A DNA stretch of 64,000 nt from NCBI RefSeq assembly GCF_000240165.1, contig NC_017585.1:1302001-1366000 (forward strand). The letters are read 5' to 3'. Positions within the stretch are counted from its first letter, which is position 1, and every line of letters begins with the position of its first letter. This document shows, one piece after another, positions 53,776 to 62,372 of this stretch. The translations under genes and the position numbers were made by a program. The notes under the pieces were generated by a model that was not told the origin of the DNA, did not search any database, and worked only from the letters and a program-made list of their open reading frames with translations. The DNA comes from Streptantibioticus cattleyicolor NRRL 8057 = DSM 46488. Its GTDB lineage: Bacteria > Actinomycetota > Actinomycetes > Streptomycetales > Streptomycetaceae.

Positions 53776-54122
53776 CGCCGCTGACCGAGGACGCAGAACT
53801 CGTTGCCCTCGGGGTCCGCCAGCACGACCCACGACTGGTCACCCTGGCCGATGTCGACACGCCGGGCCCCATGGGCCACCAGCCGGGCCACCTCGGCCTC
53901 CTGGTCATCGGGGCGGAAGTCGAGATGCAACCGGCTCTTGGCCTTCCTCTCCTCGTCGATCCGGACGAAGTCCAACCCCGGCAGGCGATCCGGCGCCGGG
54001 CGGATCTCGAACTCGTCGTCGGAGGAGTGGACCACGACCCAGCCAAGGGCTTCGGCCCACCACCGGCCCAGCGCCGCCGGATCCACCGAGTGAACGATCA
54101 CTTGTTCCCATTCCAAGGGCAT
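53769..54122 (-). CDS. VOC/glyoxalase superfamily protein
   Basis: 117 residues: EWEQVIVHSVDPAALGRWWAEALGWVVV starts the first beta-alpha-beta unit and HLDFRPDDQEAEVARLVAHGARRVDIG with VVLADPEGNEFCVL the second. This is the single-domain VOC pattern used in glyoxalase, bleomycin-binding and dioxygenase families. Several expected metal positions are visible (H9, H in SRLHLDF, E in GNEFC). The role is unknown. Its stop meets the end of the convergent TPR gene. Confidence 0.85.
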   Translation of the reverse strand: MPLEWEQVIVHSVDPAALGRWWAEALGWVVVHSSDDEFEIRPAPDRLPGLDFVRIDEERKAKSRLHLDFRPDDQEAEVARLVAHGARRVDIGQGDQSWVVLADPEGNEFCVLGQRRQ

Positions 54123-54190
54123 GCGGGGATCCTAGATCAGCCGGGTCTGGCCCCGCGCGACCCACGGGAGCATGATGACCGGGTGATGTC

Positions 54191-55075
54191 ATGGGGGGAG
54201 CGGCGGCGCCGCGCGTCGGACGAAAACGCCCGTTCCAGGGGCAGTTGACCGCGTTCGGCGAGATGCTGGCCGGGCATCCCTTCGCCACGGACCGCCCGGG
54301 GGCCACGCACGAGATGGCGGTGGAGTACGCGCGGGCCCTGGACGCCTACGAACGGGCGACGCGCGAGGCCGTCCGCGACCCGGCGCTCGCCCGCCGGGAA
54401 CTGGACGACGGCCTCGCGGCGCTCAACCGCCTCAACGTCCTGCTCGTCGGAGCCCTGCCGGGAGACCCGCCGCCACCCCCGAAGGACGCTCGGCTGGACA
54501 AGCCCCCACCGGCCGGAACCCCCCGGCCACCGGTCGCCGCCGTCGGCCGGACGAAGCCGGGGCTGCGCGACCGGTACACCCGGGAGCAACTGCTGCTGCG
54601 GGCAGGGCTGTCGGGGCTGGCCTGCTACATCACGCTGGTGGGCGTCCTGGGCAGCTGGCAGTATGCCGTCTTCTGCCTCGTCGGGACGAACTTCGGCGTA
54701 GGGCTCGCCGCCGGCGGTGGCGTCTTCACCGGATGGCCGGTCGCCCAGCTCCGCGGTGCCCTCAAAGGCGGCCGGGTCGTCGCGGAGTACACGGGCACCA
54801 AGCGTTCCGGGAGCGGCGGCACGTCGTGGCAGCAGCACTACGTCCATGTCCGCCCGGACGGAGGCGCGTTGACCTACCGGCGCGACGTTCCCAGCGAGTC
54901 ACGCGCCCCGCTGCCGACCCGCCGGCTCTGGCTGGTGGCGGGGGCGAAACCCGAGATGTTCCTCACCCCGCTGGCGCTGCTCCTCGGCGTCCCCCTCCTG
55001 CTGGGCGGCACCGCGCTCACCCTGGCCGCCGTGCCCGGCACCCTGATCCTGGCGTTGGCGCACCACCACGGGTGA
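54191..55075 (+). CDS. Membrane protein of unknown function
   Basis: 294 residues. The N-terminal 115 residues are soluble and helical, then a Pro-rich linker (GDPPPPPKDARLDKPPPAG). Two hydrophobic helices lie at about 148-190 (LSGLACYITLVGVLGSWQYAVFCLVGTNFGVGLAAGGGVF) and two more at the end (FLTPLALLLGVPLLLGGTALTLAAVPGTLILALA), with a beta-like soluble segment between them. No family recognised. ATG 54191 has a weak upstream site (GGTGATGTC). It is convergent with the injection-system operon, sharing a terminator. Confidence 0.65.
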   Translation: MGGAAAPRVGRKRPFQGQLTAFGEMLAGHPFATDRPGATHEMAVEYARALDAYERATREAVRDPALARRELDDGLAALNRLNVLLVGALPGDPPPPPKDARLDKPPPAGTPRPPVAAVGRTKPGLRDRYTREQLLLRAGLSGLACYITLVGVLGSWQYAVFCLVGTNFGVGLAAGGGVFTGWPVAQLRGALKGGRVVAEYTGTKRSGSGGTSWQQHYVHVRPDGGALTYRRDVPSESRAPLPTRRLWLVAGAKPEMFLTPLALLLGVPLLLGGTALTLAAVPGTLILALAHHHG

Positions 55076-55096
55076 GGCCCCGCCCGGCCGGCCTCA
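55073..55096. terminator. Bidirectional terminator at the end of the injection-system operon
   Basis: TGAGGCC (55073-55079) and GGCCTCA (55090-55096), separated by ten bases, pair perfectly. The left arm includes the stop of the membrane-protein gene and the right arm that of the zinc-ribbon gene. Confidence 0.55.
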
Positions 55097-56056
55097 GCGG
55101 CGGGCGAAGAACTCGACCTCGCCCAGGGCGATGTGGCGGCCGGGGGCGGTGCCGGCGGCGGAGCGGATGACGAGTTGGATGCGGGTGACGTCGCTGATGC
55201 CGGTGGGCACGGTTTGCTGGCCGGGGCGGTCGTCGAGGGTGAGGTGTTGTTGGTGGCGTCGTCCGTCCTTGGTGGTGGTCCACATGTCGAGGGCGATGGG
55301 GCGGGCCTGGCGGTGGAACTCCTGGGGGTCGGTGGAGGCCCCGGTGTGGATGACGAGGTCCACGAGGCGGAAGGGGTCACGGAAGGTGAAGGTGACCGAG
55401 TCGCCGAGGGCGGGCGCGCCCCAGTAGCGGTTGGTGAGGCCGTCGGCGGCGGCGGACGCGGGGTGACCGGGCACGGCCGCGTCGGCCGAGACACCGGCGG
55501 GGGTGATCTGCTTGGCGCCGCGCAGTTTGTCCTCCGTGTCCTGGACCGTACCGCGCAGCGCCAGGTACGCCACGACGGCCCCGGCCACCACGCAGGCCGC
55601 CACGAGGAGCATGACGAGACGGCGCACGGCGTTGCCGGAACCGCCGAAGCGGCGCCTGCGGCGGGTGAACCACCGGCGCCACCACGGCAGATCGGCGGCG
55701 GCCGGACCGGAGGCCGTCAGCGGCTCGGCGCACCGCGCGCAGAACCGCCTGCCGGGCGGGTTGGGGGTGCCGCAGTGGGGGCACGGCGCGCCGTCCCGCG
55801 GAGTGTCGGCGACCACCCGGCGCACCTTCGGCCGCTGTGCCACGGGCTTGGCCGGCCGCACGGCCACCGGATCGCCCGCGGCGTCCGCAGGCGTGGTCGG
55901 CGGCTCCGGCGGGCGGTCGGCGGGGGGCGGGGCCGGGGCCGGGGACGTGGCAGGGCCGGTCCCCGCCGTACGCGACCAGCCCAGGTACGCACCGCAGTTG
56001 GGGCAGAAGTCCTCGCCGTCGGCGACGGCCGTGCCGCAGTCGGGGCAGCTACGCAT
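55094..56056 (-). CDS. Zinc-ribbon, single-pass membrane protein with discoidin-like C-terminal domain, injection-system associated
   Basis: 320 residues. Two zinc ribbons: CPDCGTAV...FCPNCGAYLG at 4-25 and CPHCGTPNPPGRRFCARCAEPL at about 92-114. A basic patch (WWRRWFTRRRRRFGG) precedes one TM helix (LVMLLVAACVVAGAVVAYLAL). The outer part (ADGLTNRYWGAP, VTFTFRDPFRLVDLVIHTG, IALGEVEFFARR) has the jelly-roll pattern of discoidin or glycan-binding domains. Inside, it could bind the particle; outside, the wall. It overlaps the tail protein I gene by eight bases, so it belongs to the operon, and may tether the cytoplasmic particle to the membrane. Confidence 0.8.
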   Translation of the reverse strand: MRSCPDCGTAVADGEDFCPNCGAYLGWSRTAGTGPATSPAPAPPPADRPPEPPTTPADAAGDPVAVRPAKPVAQRPKVRRVVADTPRDGAPCPHCGTPNPPGRRFCARCAEPLTASGPAAADLPWWRRWFTRRRRRFGGSGNAVRRLVMLLVAACVVAGAVVAYLALRGTVQDTEDKLRGAKQITPAGVSADAAVPGHPASAAADGLTNRYWGAPALGDSVTFTFRDPFRLVDLVIHTGASTDPQEFHRQARPIALDMWTTTKDGRRHQQHLTLDDRPGQQTVPTGISDVTRIQLVIRSAAGTAPGRHIALGEVEFFARR

Positions 56057-56624
56057 CGGTCACCTCTCCTTCGTCGGGGGGCGGGCCGGGGAGGACCTCG
56101 ACCCGGCACGAGAGGTGGACCGGGCAGCTCGCCCGGACGACGGCGAGCACCTGCGCCGGATCCACCTCGGCGACCCGTTCCGGCCAGACCCGTACCAGCA
56201 GTTCCCCGGAGGGCGCGGGCGGCAGGGGCGCGCCGGGGGTGGTCGACCAGTACACGCCGCCGCCGTCCGTGATCCGCGCGCCGACCCCGAGGGCGAGCCG
56301 CAGCAGCTCCCGCAACCCGCGTCGCGTCCCGCGCAGGCGGTGCAGCTCCACCGCGCGCGCGACCACGGTGCGGCGTACCTCGTCCGGCCACGAGGGGTCG
56401 TCCTCCACCCCGAGCCACCGCGCCAGCCAGGCGAGGAAGTCCGGCGGCGCCAGCCGTGGCTGGAAGTAGGCGGGCAGGTTGTCCAGCGTGGCGAAGACCG
56501 GCGCGAGGACGGTGTCGAGACCGGCCGTGAACCGCTGGGCGAAGTCGTCGTCCGCGTAGAGCGCGGGCAGCAGGCCGCCGATCGGGTGCGGCGTCGGCAG
56601 TCCGGGGACGGCGGCGCGGCTCAT
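56049..56624 (-). CDS. Phage tail protein I-like baseplate wedge protein
   Basis: 191 residues from ATG 56624, which overlaps the baseplate J stop. LPALYADDDFAQRFTAGLDTVLAPVFATLDNLPAYFQPRLAPPDFLAWLARWLG and RRTVVARAVELHRLRGTRRGLRELLRLALG are the signature of the TIGR02242/P2-I-like tail family found in phage-tail-like particles (Afp12-like). It forms the outer baseplate wedge with baseplate J. The C-terminal 50 residues look like a small beta domain. No separate tail fibre gene follows. Confidence 0.88.
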   Translation of the reverse strand: MSRAAVPGLPTPHPIGGLLPALYADDDFAQRFTAGLDTVLAPVFATLDNLPAYFQPRLAPPDFLAWLARWLGVEDDPSWPDEVRRTVVARAVELHRLRGTRRGLRELLRLALGVGARITDGGGVYWSTTPGAPLPPAPSGELLVRVWPERVAEVDPAQVLAVVRASCPVHLSCRVEVLPGPPPDEGEVTDA

Positions 56625-58582
56625 GCCGTACCCCCCGGCGCCGGGGGCTCGACGGCGACCTGGTGCTGGTAGGAGAAGACCAGGGTGTCCGGCGCGAGGT
56701 CGATCCGCTCGGCCGGGGCGCCACGGCGTCCGGTGACCGGATCCGCGGGGAAGAGCCGCAACTCCTCGACGGAGGCCACCCCCGCCACCCGTTGCAGCAG
56801 CGCGAAGACGTCGCCGTACCGCACGGCCAGGCCGAACGGCCAGCCGGTCCCGTCCGGTCCGCCGCGCAGCGGGTTGAGGTGGCGGTACAGGGCGGCCAGC
56901 GCCGACTGCCGTACCCGGTCCGTCCCGTCCGGGCGGCCGGTGAGCCGGGCCACCACCGTCACCCCCTGGTAGTCGGGGGGCCGCACCACCAGGCGGGTGC
57001 CGACCAGACGCCGTTCGTCGAGGGCCGACGCGATGGCGGCCAGCATCGGCTCGCCGGGGATCAACTGCTCGAAACGCAGCCGGTCGCCGTCGTCCGCGAC
57101 CGCGTCCGGCGTCACCAGCACGCGCACCGCGCCCGGCTCGTCCGCGACCGCGGGCAGACAGGTGACCCGCGCCGCGGACGGGGCCGCCTGCCGGGCGATC
57201 ACCTCGAAGTCCCGTGCCGTGACGGCCCGTTCCTGGAGCCGCAGCACATGCGGGGCGCGCAGCCGGGCGTTCTCCACCGTCTCGCCGTCCACCCCGCCCC
57301 GGGCCGCCTCGCGGTTGCCGACCCGGGCCACGTACGGCACCGAGCTGCGCAGCAGCGAGATGGCGCCGCGGGCCACGTTGCCCGCGGTGCCGCCGCCGGT
57401 GCGGTAGGAGGGGACGCGCAGCCGGGCGCCCTTGGGGGGTACGGCACCGAAGGCGCGCAGGGCGCCGTCGGGCTCGCGGACGGCGGGCGGGAAGGCGAAC
57501 TCCCCCGTGGTGGCGTCGATCACCACGTGCCGGTCGGCGGGGCCGGAGTCGCCGAAGTGCTCGACGGCCGTCCAGGTCTCCCATCCGTCACCCGCCGACA
57601 CCTCCACCACCGGCGGCTCCCCGTCCAGCAGCACCGGTGCCTTGGCGAGCCGGAAGCGCTGCCCCGCGACGCCCTCGGAGGTGCCCAGGGGCGCGTCGGT
57701 CACGGTCTCCGCGTGGGTGACGGTGGCCGTGCCGCCCACCGTGAAGACCTCGGCGCGCCGGATCGTCGGCGACTCGGAGTAGAACGGCTGGTCCGGGGCG
57801 GGCTCGGTCACCCGGCAGCGCAGCCAGCCCGCGGTGCGGCCGAGGACCGCCGACGCGGTGTGTCCGTCCGGCACGAAGACGACCACCTCACCGGCCCGGT
57901 TGAGGCCGCCGGTGGTGTCCGAGCCGGTCTCGCAGCCGATCCACCGCGCGCCGTCCCACACCTCCCACACCAGCGGCGGCTGCCGTGGATCGACCCCGAC
58001 GCCCTCGACCCGGCTGTCGAGGCGCACCACGAGGATGCACCGGGGCACCACGGCGGGCAGGCCGAAGAGCATGGTGTCGCCCGGCTCCGGACGCGTCTGG
58101 AAACACGGCACGTCGGCGCCCTCGGCCAACCGCCCGGTGCGGTCGGTGTGTTCCCCGGTGGCGGAGACGGTGACCAGCCGGTCCAGGGCGCTGGGGACGA
58201 CGGCGAGGTCCTCGGTGGTGGCGAAGACCACGGCCTCCTCGGTCCCGGTGCGCACCGTGGAGACCTCGGTGCCCGCCCGGAGCGGCACCGTGTCGGGCTG
58301 CGGGGCGGAGAGCCAGAAGTCCACCTCGGCGGTTGCCGCCGCCGGGGGGAAGAGCCGGATGCCCAGCAGGTCGAGGAAGGCGGTGTAGTTCTTCTCCGGC
58401 ACCCGGTTGAGCCGGTACAGCAACTGGTCGACCAGGTAGGCGAAGGTCTCGATGAGGGTGACCCCGGGGTCGGAGACGTTGTGGTCGGTCCACTCCGGGG
58501 CGCGCTGCTGCACGTACCGCTTGGCCTCGTCGACGAGTTGCTGGAACCGGCGGTCGTCCAGGTTGGGGGAGGGCAGCGCCAT
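56621..58582 (-). CDS. Baseplate J/gp47-like protein
   Basis: 653 residues, the long form seen in contractile injection systems (Afp11-like). The N-terminal PNLDDRRFQQLVDEAKRYVQQRAPEWTDHNVSDPGVTLIETFAYLVDQLLYRLNRVPEKNYTAFLDLLGIRL is the diagnostic start of 'putative baseplate assembly' proteins. ARGAISLLRSSVPYVARVGNREAARGG and AVTARDFEVIARQAAPS give the core gp6/gp47 region. It builds the wedge that opens on contraction. Overlaps gp25 by start/stop (TGATG). Confidence 0.93.
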   Translation of the reverse strand: MALPSPNLDDRRFQQLVDEAKRYVQQRAPEWTDHNVSDPGVTLIETFAYLVDQLLYRLNRVPEKNYTAFLDLLGIRLFPPAAATAEVDFWLSAPQPDTVPLRAGTEVSTVRTGTEEAVVFATTEDLAVVPSALDRLVTVSATGEHTDRTGRLAEGADVPCFQTRPEPGDTMLFGLPAVVPRCILVVRLDSRVEGVGVDPRQPPLVWEVWDGARWIGCETGSDTTGGLNRAGEVVVFVPDGHTASAVLGRTAGWLRCRVTEPAPDQPFYSESPTIRRAEVFTVGGTATVTHAETVTDAPLGTSEGVAGQRFRLAKAPVLLDGEPPVVEVSAGDGWETWTAVEHFGDSGPADRHVVIDATTGEFAFPPAVREPDGALRAFGAVPPKGARLRVPSYRTGGGTAGNVARGAISLLRSSVPYVARVGNREAARGGVDGETVENARLRAPHVLRLQERAVTARDFEVIARQAAPSAARVTCLPAVADEPGAVRVLVTPDAVADDGDRLRFEQLIPGEPMLAAIASALDERRLVGTRLVVRPPDYQGVTVVARLTGRPDGTDRVRQSALAALYRHLNPLRGGPDGTGWPFGLAVRYGDVFALLQRVAGVASVEELRLFPADPVTGRRGAPAERIDLAPDTLVFSYQHQVAVEPPAPGGTA

Positions 58583-59004
58583 CAGTCGTCGTCTCCGTCC
58601 TCGGGGTCCGGCGAGACCGGAATGGTGTAGAAGGGGAAGACGAGGTTGCGCCGGTCGTTGGTGGAGCGCACGGAGTAGCGCAGGTCGATGTAGAGGGTGC
58701 CGAGGTCGACGGTGTCGAAGGCGATCAGCACGTCCTCGACGTCGATCCGCGGCTCCCAGCGCTCCAGCGCCGCCCGCACCTCCCGGGCGATACGGCCCGC
58801 GGTGGAGCCGTCGCCCGGCGCGAAGACGTGCTCGTGGATGCCGCAGCCGAACTCCGGGCGCATCGGCCGCTCGCCCGGCGCCGTACCGAGGATCAGCCGG
58901 ATGGACTCGGCGATCTCCCGGTCCCGGTCGACCATGCCGATGCCGCCGGTGGCGTTGACGCGCAGCGGGAACGCCCAGCCGCGGCCGATGAACCCCCCGC
59001 TCAC
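58582..59004 (-). CDS. GPW/gp25 family baseplate protein
   Basis: 140 residues from GTG 59004, overlapping the PAAR gene's stop (GTGA). Contains GRGWAFPLRVNATGGIGMVDRDREIAESIRLILGTAPGERPMRPEFGCGIHEHVFA, matching gp25, whose EPR-like motif (here ERPMRPEFG) is conserved. gp25 starts sheath polymerisation from the baseplate. Between PAAR and baseplate J as in other injection systems. Confidence 0.93.
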   Translation of the reverse strand: MSGGFIGRGWAFPLRVNATGGIGMVDRDREIAESIRLILGTAPGERPMRPEFGCGIHEHVFAPGDGSTAGRIAREVRAALERWEPRIDVEDVLIAFDTVDLGTLYIDLRYSVRSTNDRRNLVFPFYTIPVSPDPEDGDDD

Positions 59005-59312
59005 ACCACGCCTCCGATCAGCACGTCGAAGGCTCCGACGACCACCTGGGCGCCGCAGGCCGTCCTGTCCCGCGCGCGGGCCGCGGGCAGGCCGCCGATG
59101 AGGACCAGCCCCGGCCCCCCGGTGGCCGCGCCGGGCAGGATGACGTTGGCGGGGCCCAGTTCGGGGTGGGCGGGGCAGACGTGCAGGCTGCCGGTGACGG
59201 CCGCCGGCCGGCCGCCGATCAGTACGGTCTCCACCGCGACGGCGCCCGGCGGCGGGGTCGTGATGACACCGCCGTGATCCGTGGCGTCGCCCGTCCTGGC
59301 TGCGGGGGGCAT
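59001..59312 (-). CDS. PAAR-repeat spike-tip protein
   Basis: 103 residues. ARTGDATDHGGVITTPPPGAVAVETVLIGGRPAAVTGSLHVCPAHP, then GPGLVLIGGLPAARARDRTACGAQVVVGAFDVLIGG shows PAAR repeats with His/Cys (DHGG, HVCPAH, TACG) that would bind a metal at the tip. It caps the VgrG-like spike. No toxin extension, so any effector must be loaded by another route. Confidence 0.9.
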   Translation of the reverse strand: MPPAARTGDATDHGGVITTPPPGAVAVETVLIGGRPAAVTGSLHVCPAHPELGPANVILPGAATGGPGLVLIGGLPAARARDRTACGAQVVVGAFDVLIGGVV

Positions 59313-59357
59313 GTGCGTTCTCCATTCCGAGGGTGGTCAACGGCGCCCAGCGCCGGG

Positions 59358-61139
59358 TCAGTTGATGCGGATCTCGTCGGCCTTGAACACCGCGAGCACA
59401 CCGCCGTCCACGGTGACCCCGGTGGTGCCGCCGACGGTCACCGACCCGCCGCGCAGGTCGAGCGATCCGGTGCCGGCGTCGACGGTGATCCCGGAGCCGG
59501 TGACCCGTACCGAACCGGCCGCGCGCCGGCCGCCCGCGCCGAAGACGGTGAGCGTGATCTCGCCGCGCTGCTCGTCCAGCCTGACCTCCAGCCTGCCGTC
59601 ACCGCTGGCGAGGCGGACTCCGGACGGGCCCGCGGGGGCGTCCAGCAGCTCCACCCGGTTGCCGGAACGGGACACCAGCGAGCGGCGGTTGACCTTCCCC
59701 GAGGCGCCGTCGACCAGCGGCACGTCGTGCGGGGAGGGCCGGTCCACCCCGTTGTACAGGCCGCCGATCACGTAGGGGCTGTCCAGCGAACCCTGCTCGA
59801 AGCCGACCAGCACCTCGTCGTTGACCTCGGGGCTGAAGACACCGCCGCCGCCCTGGCCGCCCCACTGCACGGTGCGCGCCCAGTCGGAGACGTAGTCGTC
59901 GTCCAGCCACGGGAACTTCAGCCGCACCCAGCCGCGTTGGCCGCCGTCGGGTTCGTGGACGTCGGTGACCACGCCGATGGCCAGGCCCGGTACGCGTGGG
60001 GCGTGCGGGGGCGCGGCGGCGCCGGTGACGAGGCCGGTGAGGGAGCGGTCCGGTGCGGTGCAGACCGTCACCGTGGTGCGGTAGCCCCGGTGGGGTTCGA
60101 GGAGGTGGCGCACGGCGGTGGCGGTGTAGCGGCCGGAGAAGGCCGGCCCGACGTTGCCCAGCGCGACCGGGGTGCCCGCCTTGATGTCCGGGTTGCCCTC
60201 GGCGACCGCCTCCAGCTCCGCGACGCCGGCCCCCACCGACGAGGCGAGCGCGTCCGCCGCCGCGTCCGCCTCCGCCTGCGTGCGGTACGGCGTGTCGGTG
60301 ACCGTCGTGCGCGGGCTGCCGGGGAAGGCGGAGACCACCGTGGCCGGACTCATCCCCGGCCGCACCGCCTGCGTGGACACCGGGCGCCCGGTGGCGACCA
60401 GCGGGGTCTTCGTGGTGACGTCCCACCCCCGAACCTGCACGGTGTCCGCCGTGTCCGCGCCGGTGAGCGCGCTGCTCAGCTCCAGCAGGTTGCGGCCGTA
60501 CTCCAGCACCAGCGGGTCGCGCGGCGCCGGGGTGGCCGGGTCCGGGGCGCCGGAGGCCGGCCGGGGCCGGACGAACTCCAGTCGGCCGTCCTCGTCCACC
60601 CCGGTCCACGCGCCGCTCTCCCGCGCGAGGTACCGCAGGAACTCCCAGTCCGAGACGTTCGCCTGCGACAGGTGCCGGTGCACCACCGGGAACGCGTCGA
60701 CCCGGGCGCACTCGACACCCGCGTCCGCCGCCACCCGGCGCACGATGTCCGAGGTCGTCATGTTGCGGAACGCCTTGACCTTCCGCCCGCGCATCAGACG
60801 GTGCGTCACCGCCGACGCCCGCACCACGGTGAACGTGCCGGTGGTGTCCACGTCCAGCTCCAGCGCGGTCACCTCCCCGGAGAACAGCGGCACTTGGGCG
60901 TGTTCCTGCACCGTGACCACGGAGACCTTCAGCCGGGTGCCGATGGTGATCCCGGTCTCGGTGAGGAAACGGTGGTCGGCGTCGCGGAACGTCAGCGCCA
61001 CGGCGTCGGGCAGGCCGACGCTCTGCTCGATGTCGCAGGAGACCAGCTGGGTCGCCCACACCGGCGGCAGCCGGCCCGGCGCCTCCACGACCGGCTCGGC
61101 GGCGAACGCGCGGCCACCCCGCGCCTCCGGGGCGCTCAC
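59358..61139 (-). CDS. VgrG-like spike (gp27-gp5 fusion, phage late control D family)
   Basis: 593 residues from GTG 61139, overlapping the LysM protein's stop. N-terminal gp27-like part: CDIEQSVGLPDAVALTFRDADHRFLTETGITIGTRLKVSV and FLRYLARESGAWTGVDEDGRLEFVRP. Then the OB-fold: IGVVTDVHEPDGGQRGWVRLKFPWLDDDYVSDWARTVQWGG and DEVLVGFEQGSLDSPYVIGGLYNG. The C-terminus is a short repeat beta-helix region (LEVRLDEQRGEITLTVFG, ITVDAGTGSLDLRGGSV). It forms the central hub and spike and has no effector extension. Confidence 0.93.
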   Translation of the reverse strand: MSAPEARGGRAFAAEPVVEAPGRLPPVWATQLVSCDIEQSVGLPDAVALTFRDADHRFLTETGITIGTRLKVSVVTVQEHAQVPLFSGEVTALELDVDTTGTFTVVRASAVTHRLMRGRKVKAFRNMTTSDIVRRVAADAGVECARVDAFPVVHRHLSQANVSDWEFLRYLARESGAWTGVDEDGRLEFVRPRPASGAPDPATPAPRDPLVLEYGRNLLELSSALTGADTADTVQVRGWDVTTKTPLVATGRPVSTQAVRPGMSPATVVSAFPGSPRTTVTDTPYRTQAEADAAADALASSVGAGVAELEAVAEGNPDIKAGTPVALGNVGPAFSGRYTATAVRHLLEPHRGYRTTVTVCTAPDRSLTGLVTGAAAPPHAPRVPGLAIGVVTDVHEPDGGQRGWVRLKFPWLDDDYVSDWARTVQWGGQGGGGVFSPEVNDEVLVGFEQGSLDSPYVIGGLYNGVDRPSPHDVPLVDGASGKVNRRSLVSRSGNRVELLDAPAGPSGVRLASGDGRLEVRLDEQRGEITLTVFGAGGRRAAGSVRVTGSGITVDAGTGSLDLRGGSVTVGGTTGVTVDGGVLAVFKADEIRIN

Positions 61140-61858
61140 CGGCGCCCCTTGGCGCCCGGCTGGTGCGTACCCGGCACGATCAGCTCGGTGCCGGGCACCA
61201 GCACCATCGGGTCGTCGATGTCGTTGGCCTCCGCGATGGTGCGCCAGGCCGTCGCGTCGCCGTACTCCCGCCAGGCGAGCAGCGGCAGGCTGTCGCCGGC
61301 GACCACCTGGTGGGTGCGGCGTGCCTCCGGCGACCCGGAGGTCGGGTTCTGGCCCGGCGGATCGACGCTCGCCTCGTCGATGGTGAGCGAGCAGATCGCC
61401 CGCAGCGGCTTGCCGTCCACGTCGAAGAGCGTGTACCGCACGGACAGCCCGGTCAGCACCCCGTCGAACGACGTGGTCTTCGCCGTCCCCCAGTCGAACC
61501 GCACCCAGGGGCTGGCCGGTGCCTTGCGGGCCAGGCTGGCCGGGGTGGGCACACAGGCCGTCATCAACTGCTCCACGGCCCGCTCCACCGAGTTGTCGTG
61601 GCGTGCCGTGGCGTCCAGGAAGACATCCAGGGAGAGCGAGCGCGGCCCGCTGCCGACGAATTCCGGCAGCGCCGACTGCCCGGCCATGCGCGAGGGCGTG
61701 CGCCGCCACTCGGTGGTCTTGCTCAACGACAAGGTGGCCGGGTTGAACTGGAGGGGCAGCCGGGTGATCGTGCCGCCGGGAGGGGCTCCCACCATGGACG
61801 GCGGTTCCATGATGGTCAGTTGGGCACGGGCCTGGCTCGTGGGAACGGCGGACGCCAC
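61136..61858 (-). CDS. LysM-containing tube-baseplate adaptor protein
   Basis: 240 residues. The N-terminal domain begins with LQFNPATLSLSKTTEWRR, typical of CIS tube-associated Afp7-like proteins, and the C-terminus is a LysM motif (HQVVAGDSLPLLAWREYGDATAWRTIAEANDIDDPMVLVPGTELIVP). In contractile systems this protein connects the inner tube to the spike; LysM here binds neighbouring baseplate proteins rather than peptidoglycan. Located between the tube protein and VgrG genes, as expected. Confidence 0.9.
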   Translation of the reverse strand: MASAVPTSQARAQLTIMEPPSMVGAPPGGTITRLPLQFNPATLSLSKTTEWRRTPSRMAGQSALPEFVGSGPRSLSLDVFLDATARHDNSVERAVEQLMTACVPTPASLARKAPASPWVRFDWGTAKTTSFDGVLTGLSVRYTLFDVDGKPLRAICSLTIDEASVDPPGQNPTSGSPEARRTHQVVAGDSLPLLAWREYGDATAWRTIAEANDIDDPMVLVPGTELIVPGTHQPGAKGRR

Positions 61859-61901
61859 CTGCTGCCTCCTTCCGGGACGGGGTCGGCACGACGGAACGCG
61901 G

Positions 61902-62327
61902 TCAGGACGGGCGCAGACCGCAATGGGCTATCTCCAGGGACTCCACGGCCGCCGCGGAGTTCGCCGGGTCGAACGAGGGCCCCTGCCACCGCACCGGCAC
62001 GATGCCGAGCACCTGCCAGCTGACGATCGGCGTCAGGTTGGGGCGCAGCGCGACGATCTCGCCGTCCTTCGGCTCGACCCGCCGCACGATCTCGTCCAGC
62101 CAGCGCGCGATCTTCGTGGTGTCCTCGGTGACCGCGCGGGTGAGCGTGATGTTCGACCAGGTGATGCGGCCCGGCAACTGCCAGGAGAAACCGTTGTTGC
62201 CGCCCTCCGCGTAGCTCTCGATCTCCACCTCGGCGCCGAGCCCGGAGCAGGTGGAGAAGTCCCCCAGGTCGTTGCCGCCGATCGTGAGCTTGAAGAACAC
62301 ACTCGTTGCGAAGATGCCGTCGGTCAT
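61902..62327 (-). CDS. gp19-like inner tube initiator protein
   Basis: 141 residues. FFKLTIGGNDLGDFSTCSGLGAEVEIESYAEGGNNGFSWQLPGRITWSNITLTRAVTEDTTKIARWLDE is the T4 gp19-like tail-tube fold. Its place directly before the LysM adaptor, apart from the main tube gene that should lie beyond the window, suggests it is the specialised tube initiator (Afp5-like) at the baseplate. Confidence 0.9.
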   Translation of the reverse strand: MTDGIFATSVFFKLTIGGNDLGDFSTCSGLGAEVEIESYAEGGNNGFSWQLPGRITWSNITLTRAVTEDTTKIARWLDEIVRRVEPKDGEIVALRPNLTPIVSWQVLGIVPVRWQGPSFDPANSAAAVESLEIAHCGLRPS

Positions 62328-62372
62328 TCCCGTCTCTCTCCGTCACCCTGCCCGCCGATGCCGTCCACGCGC

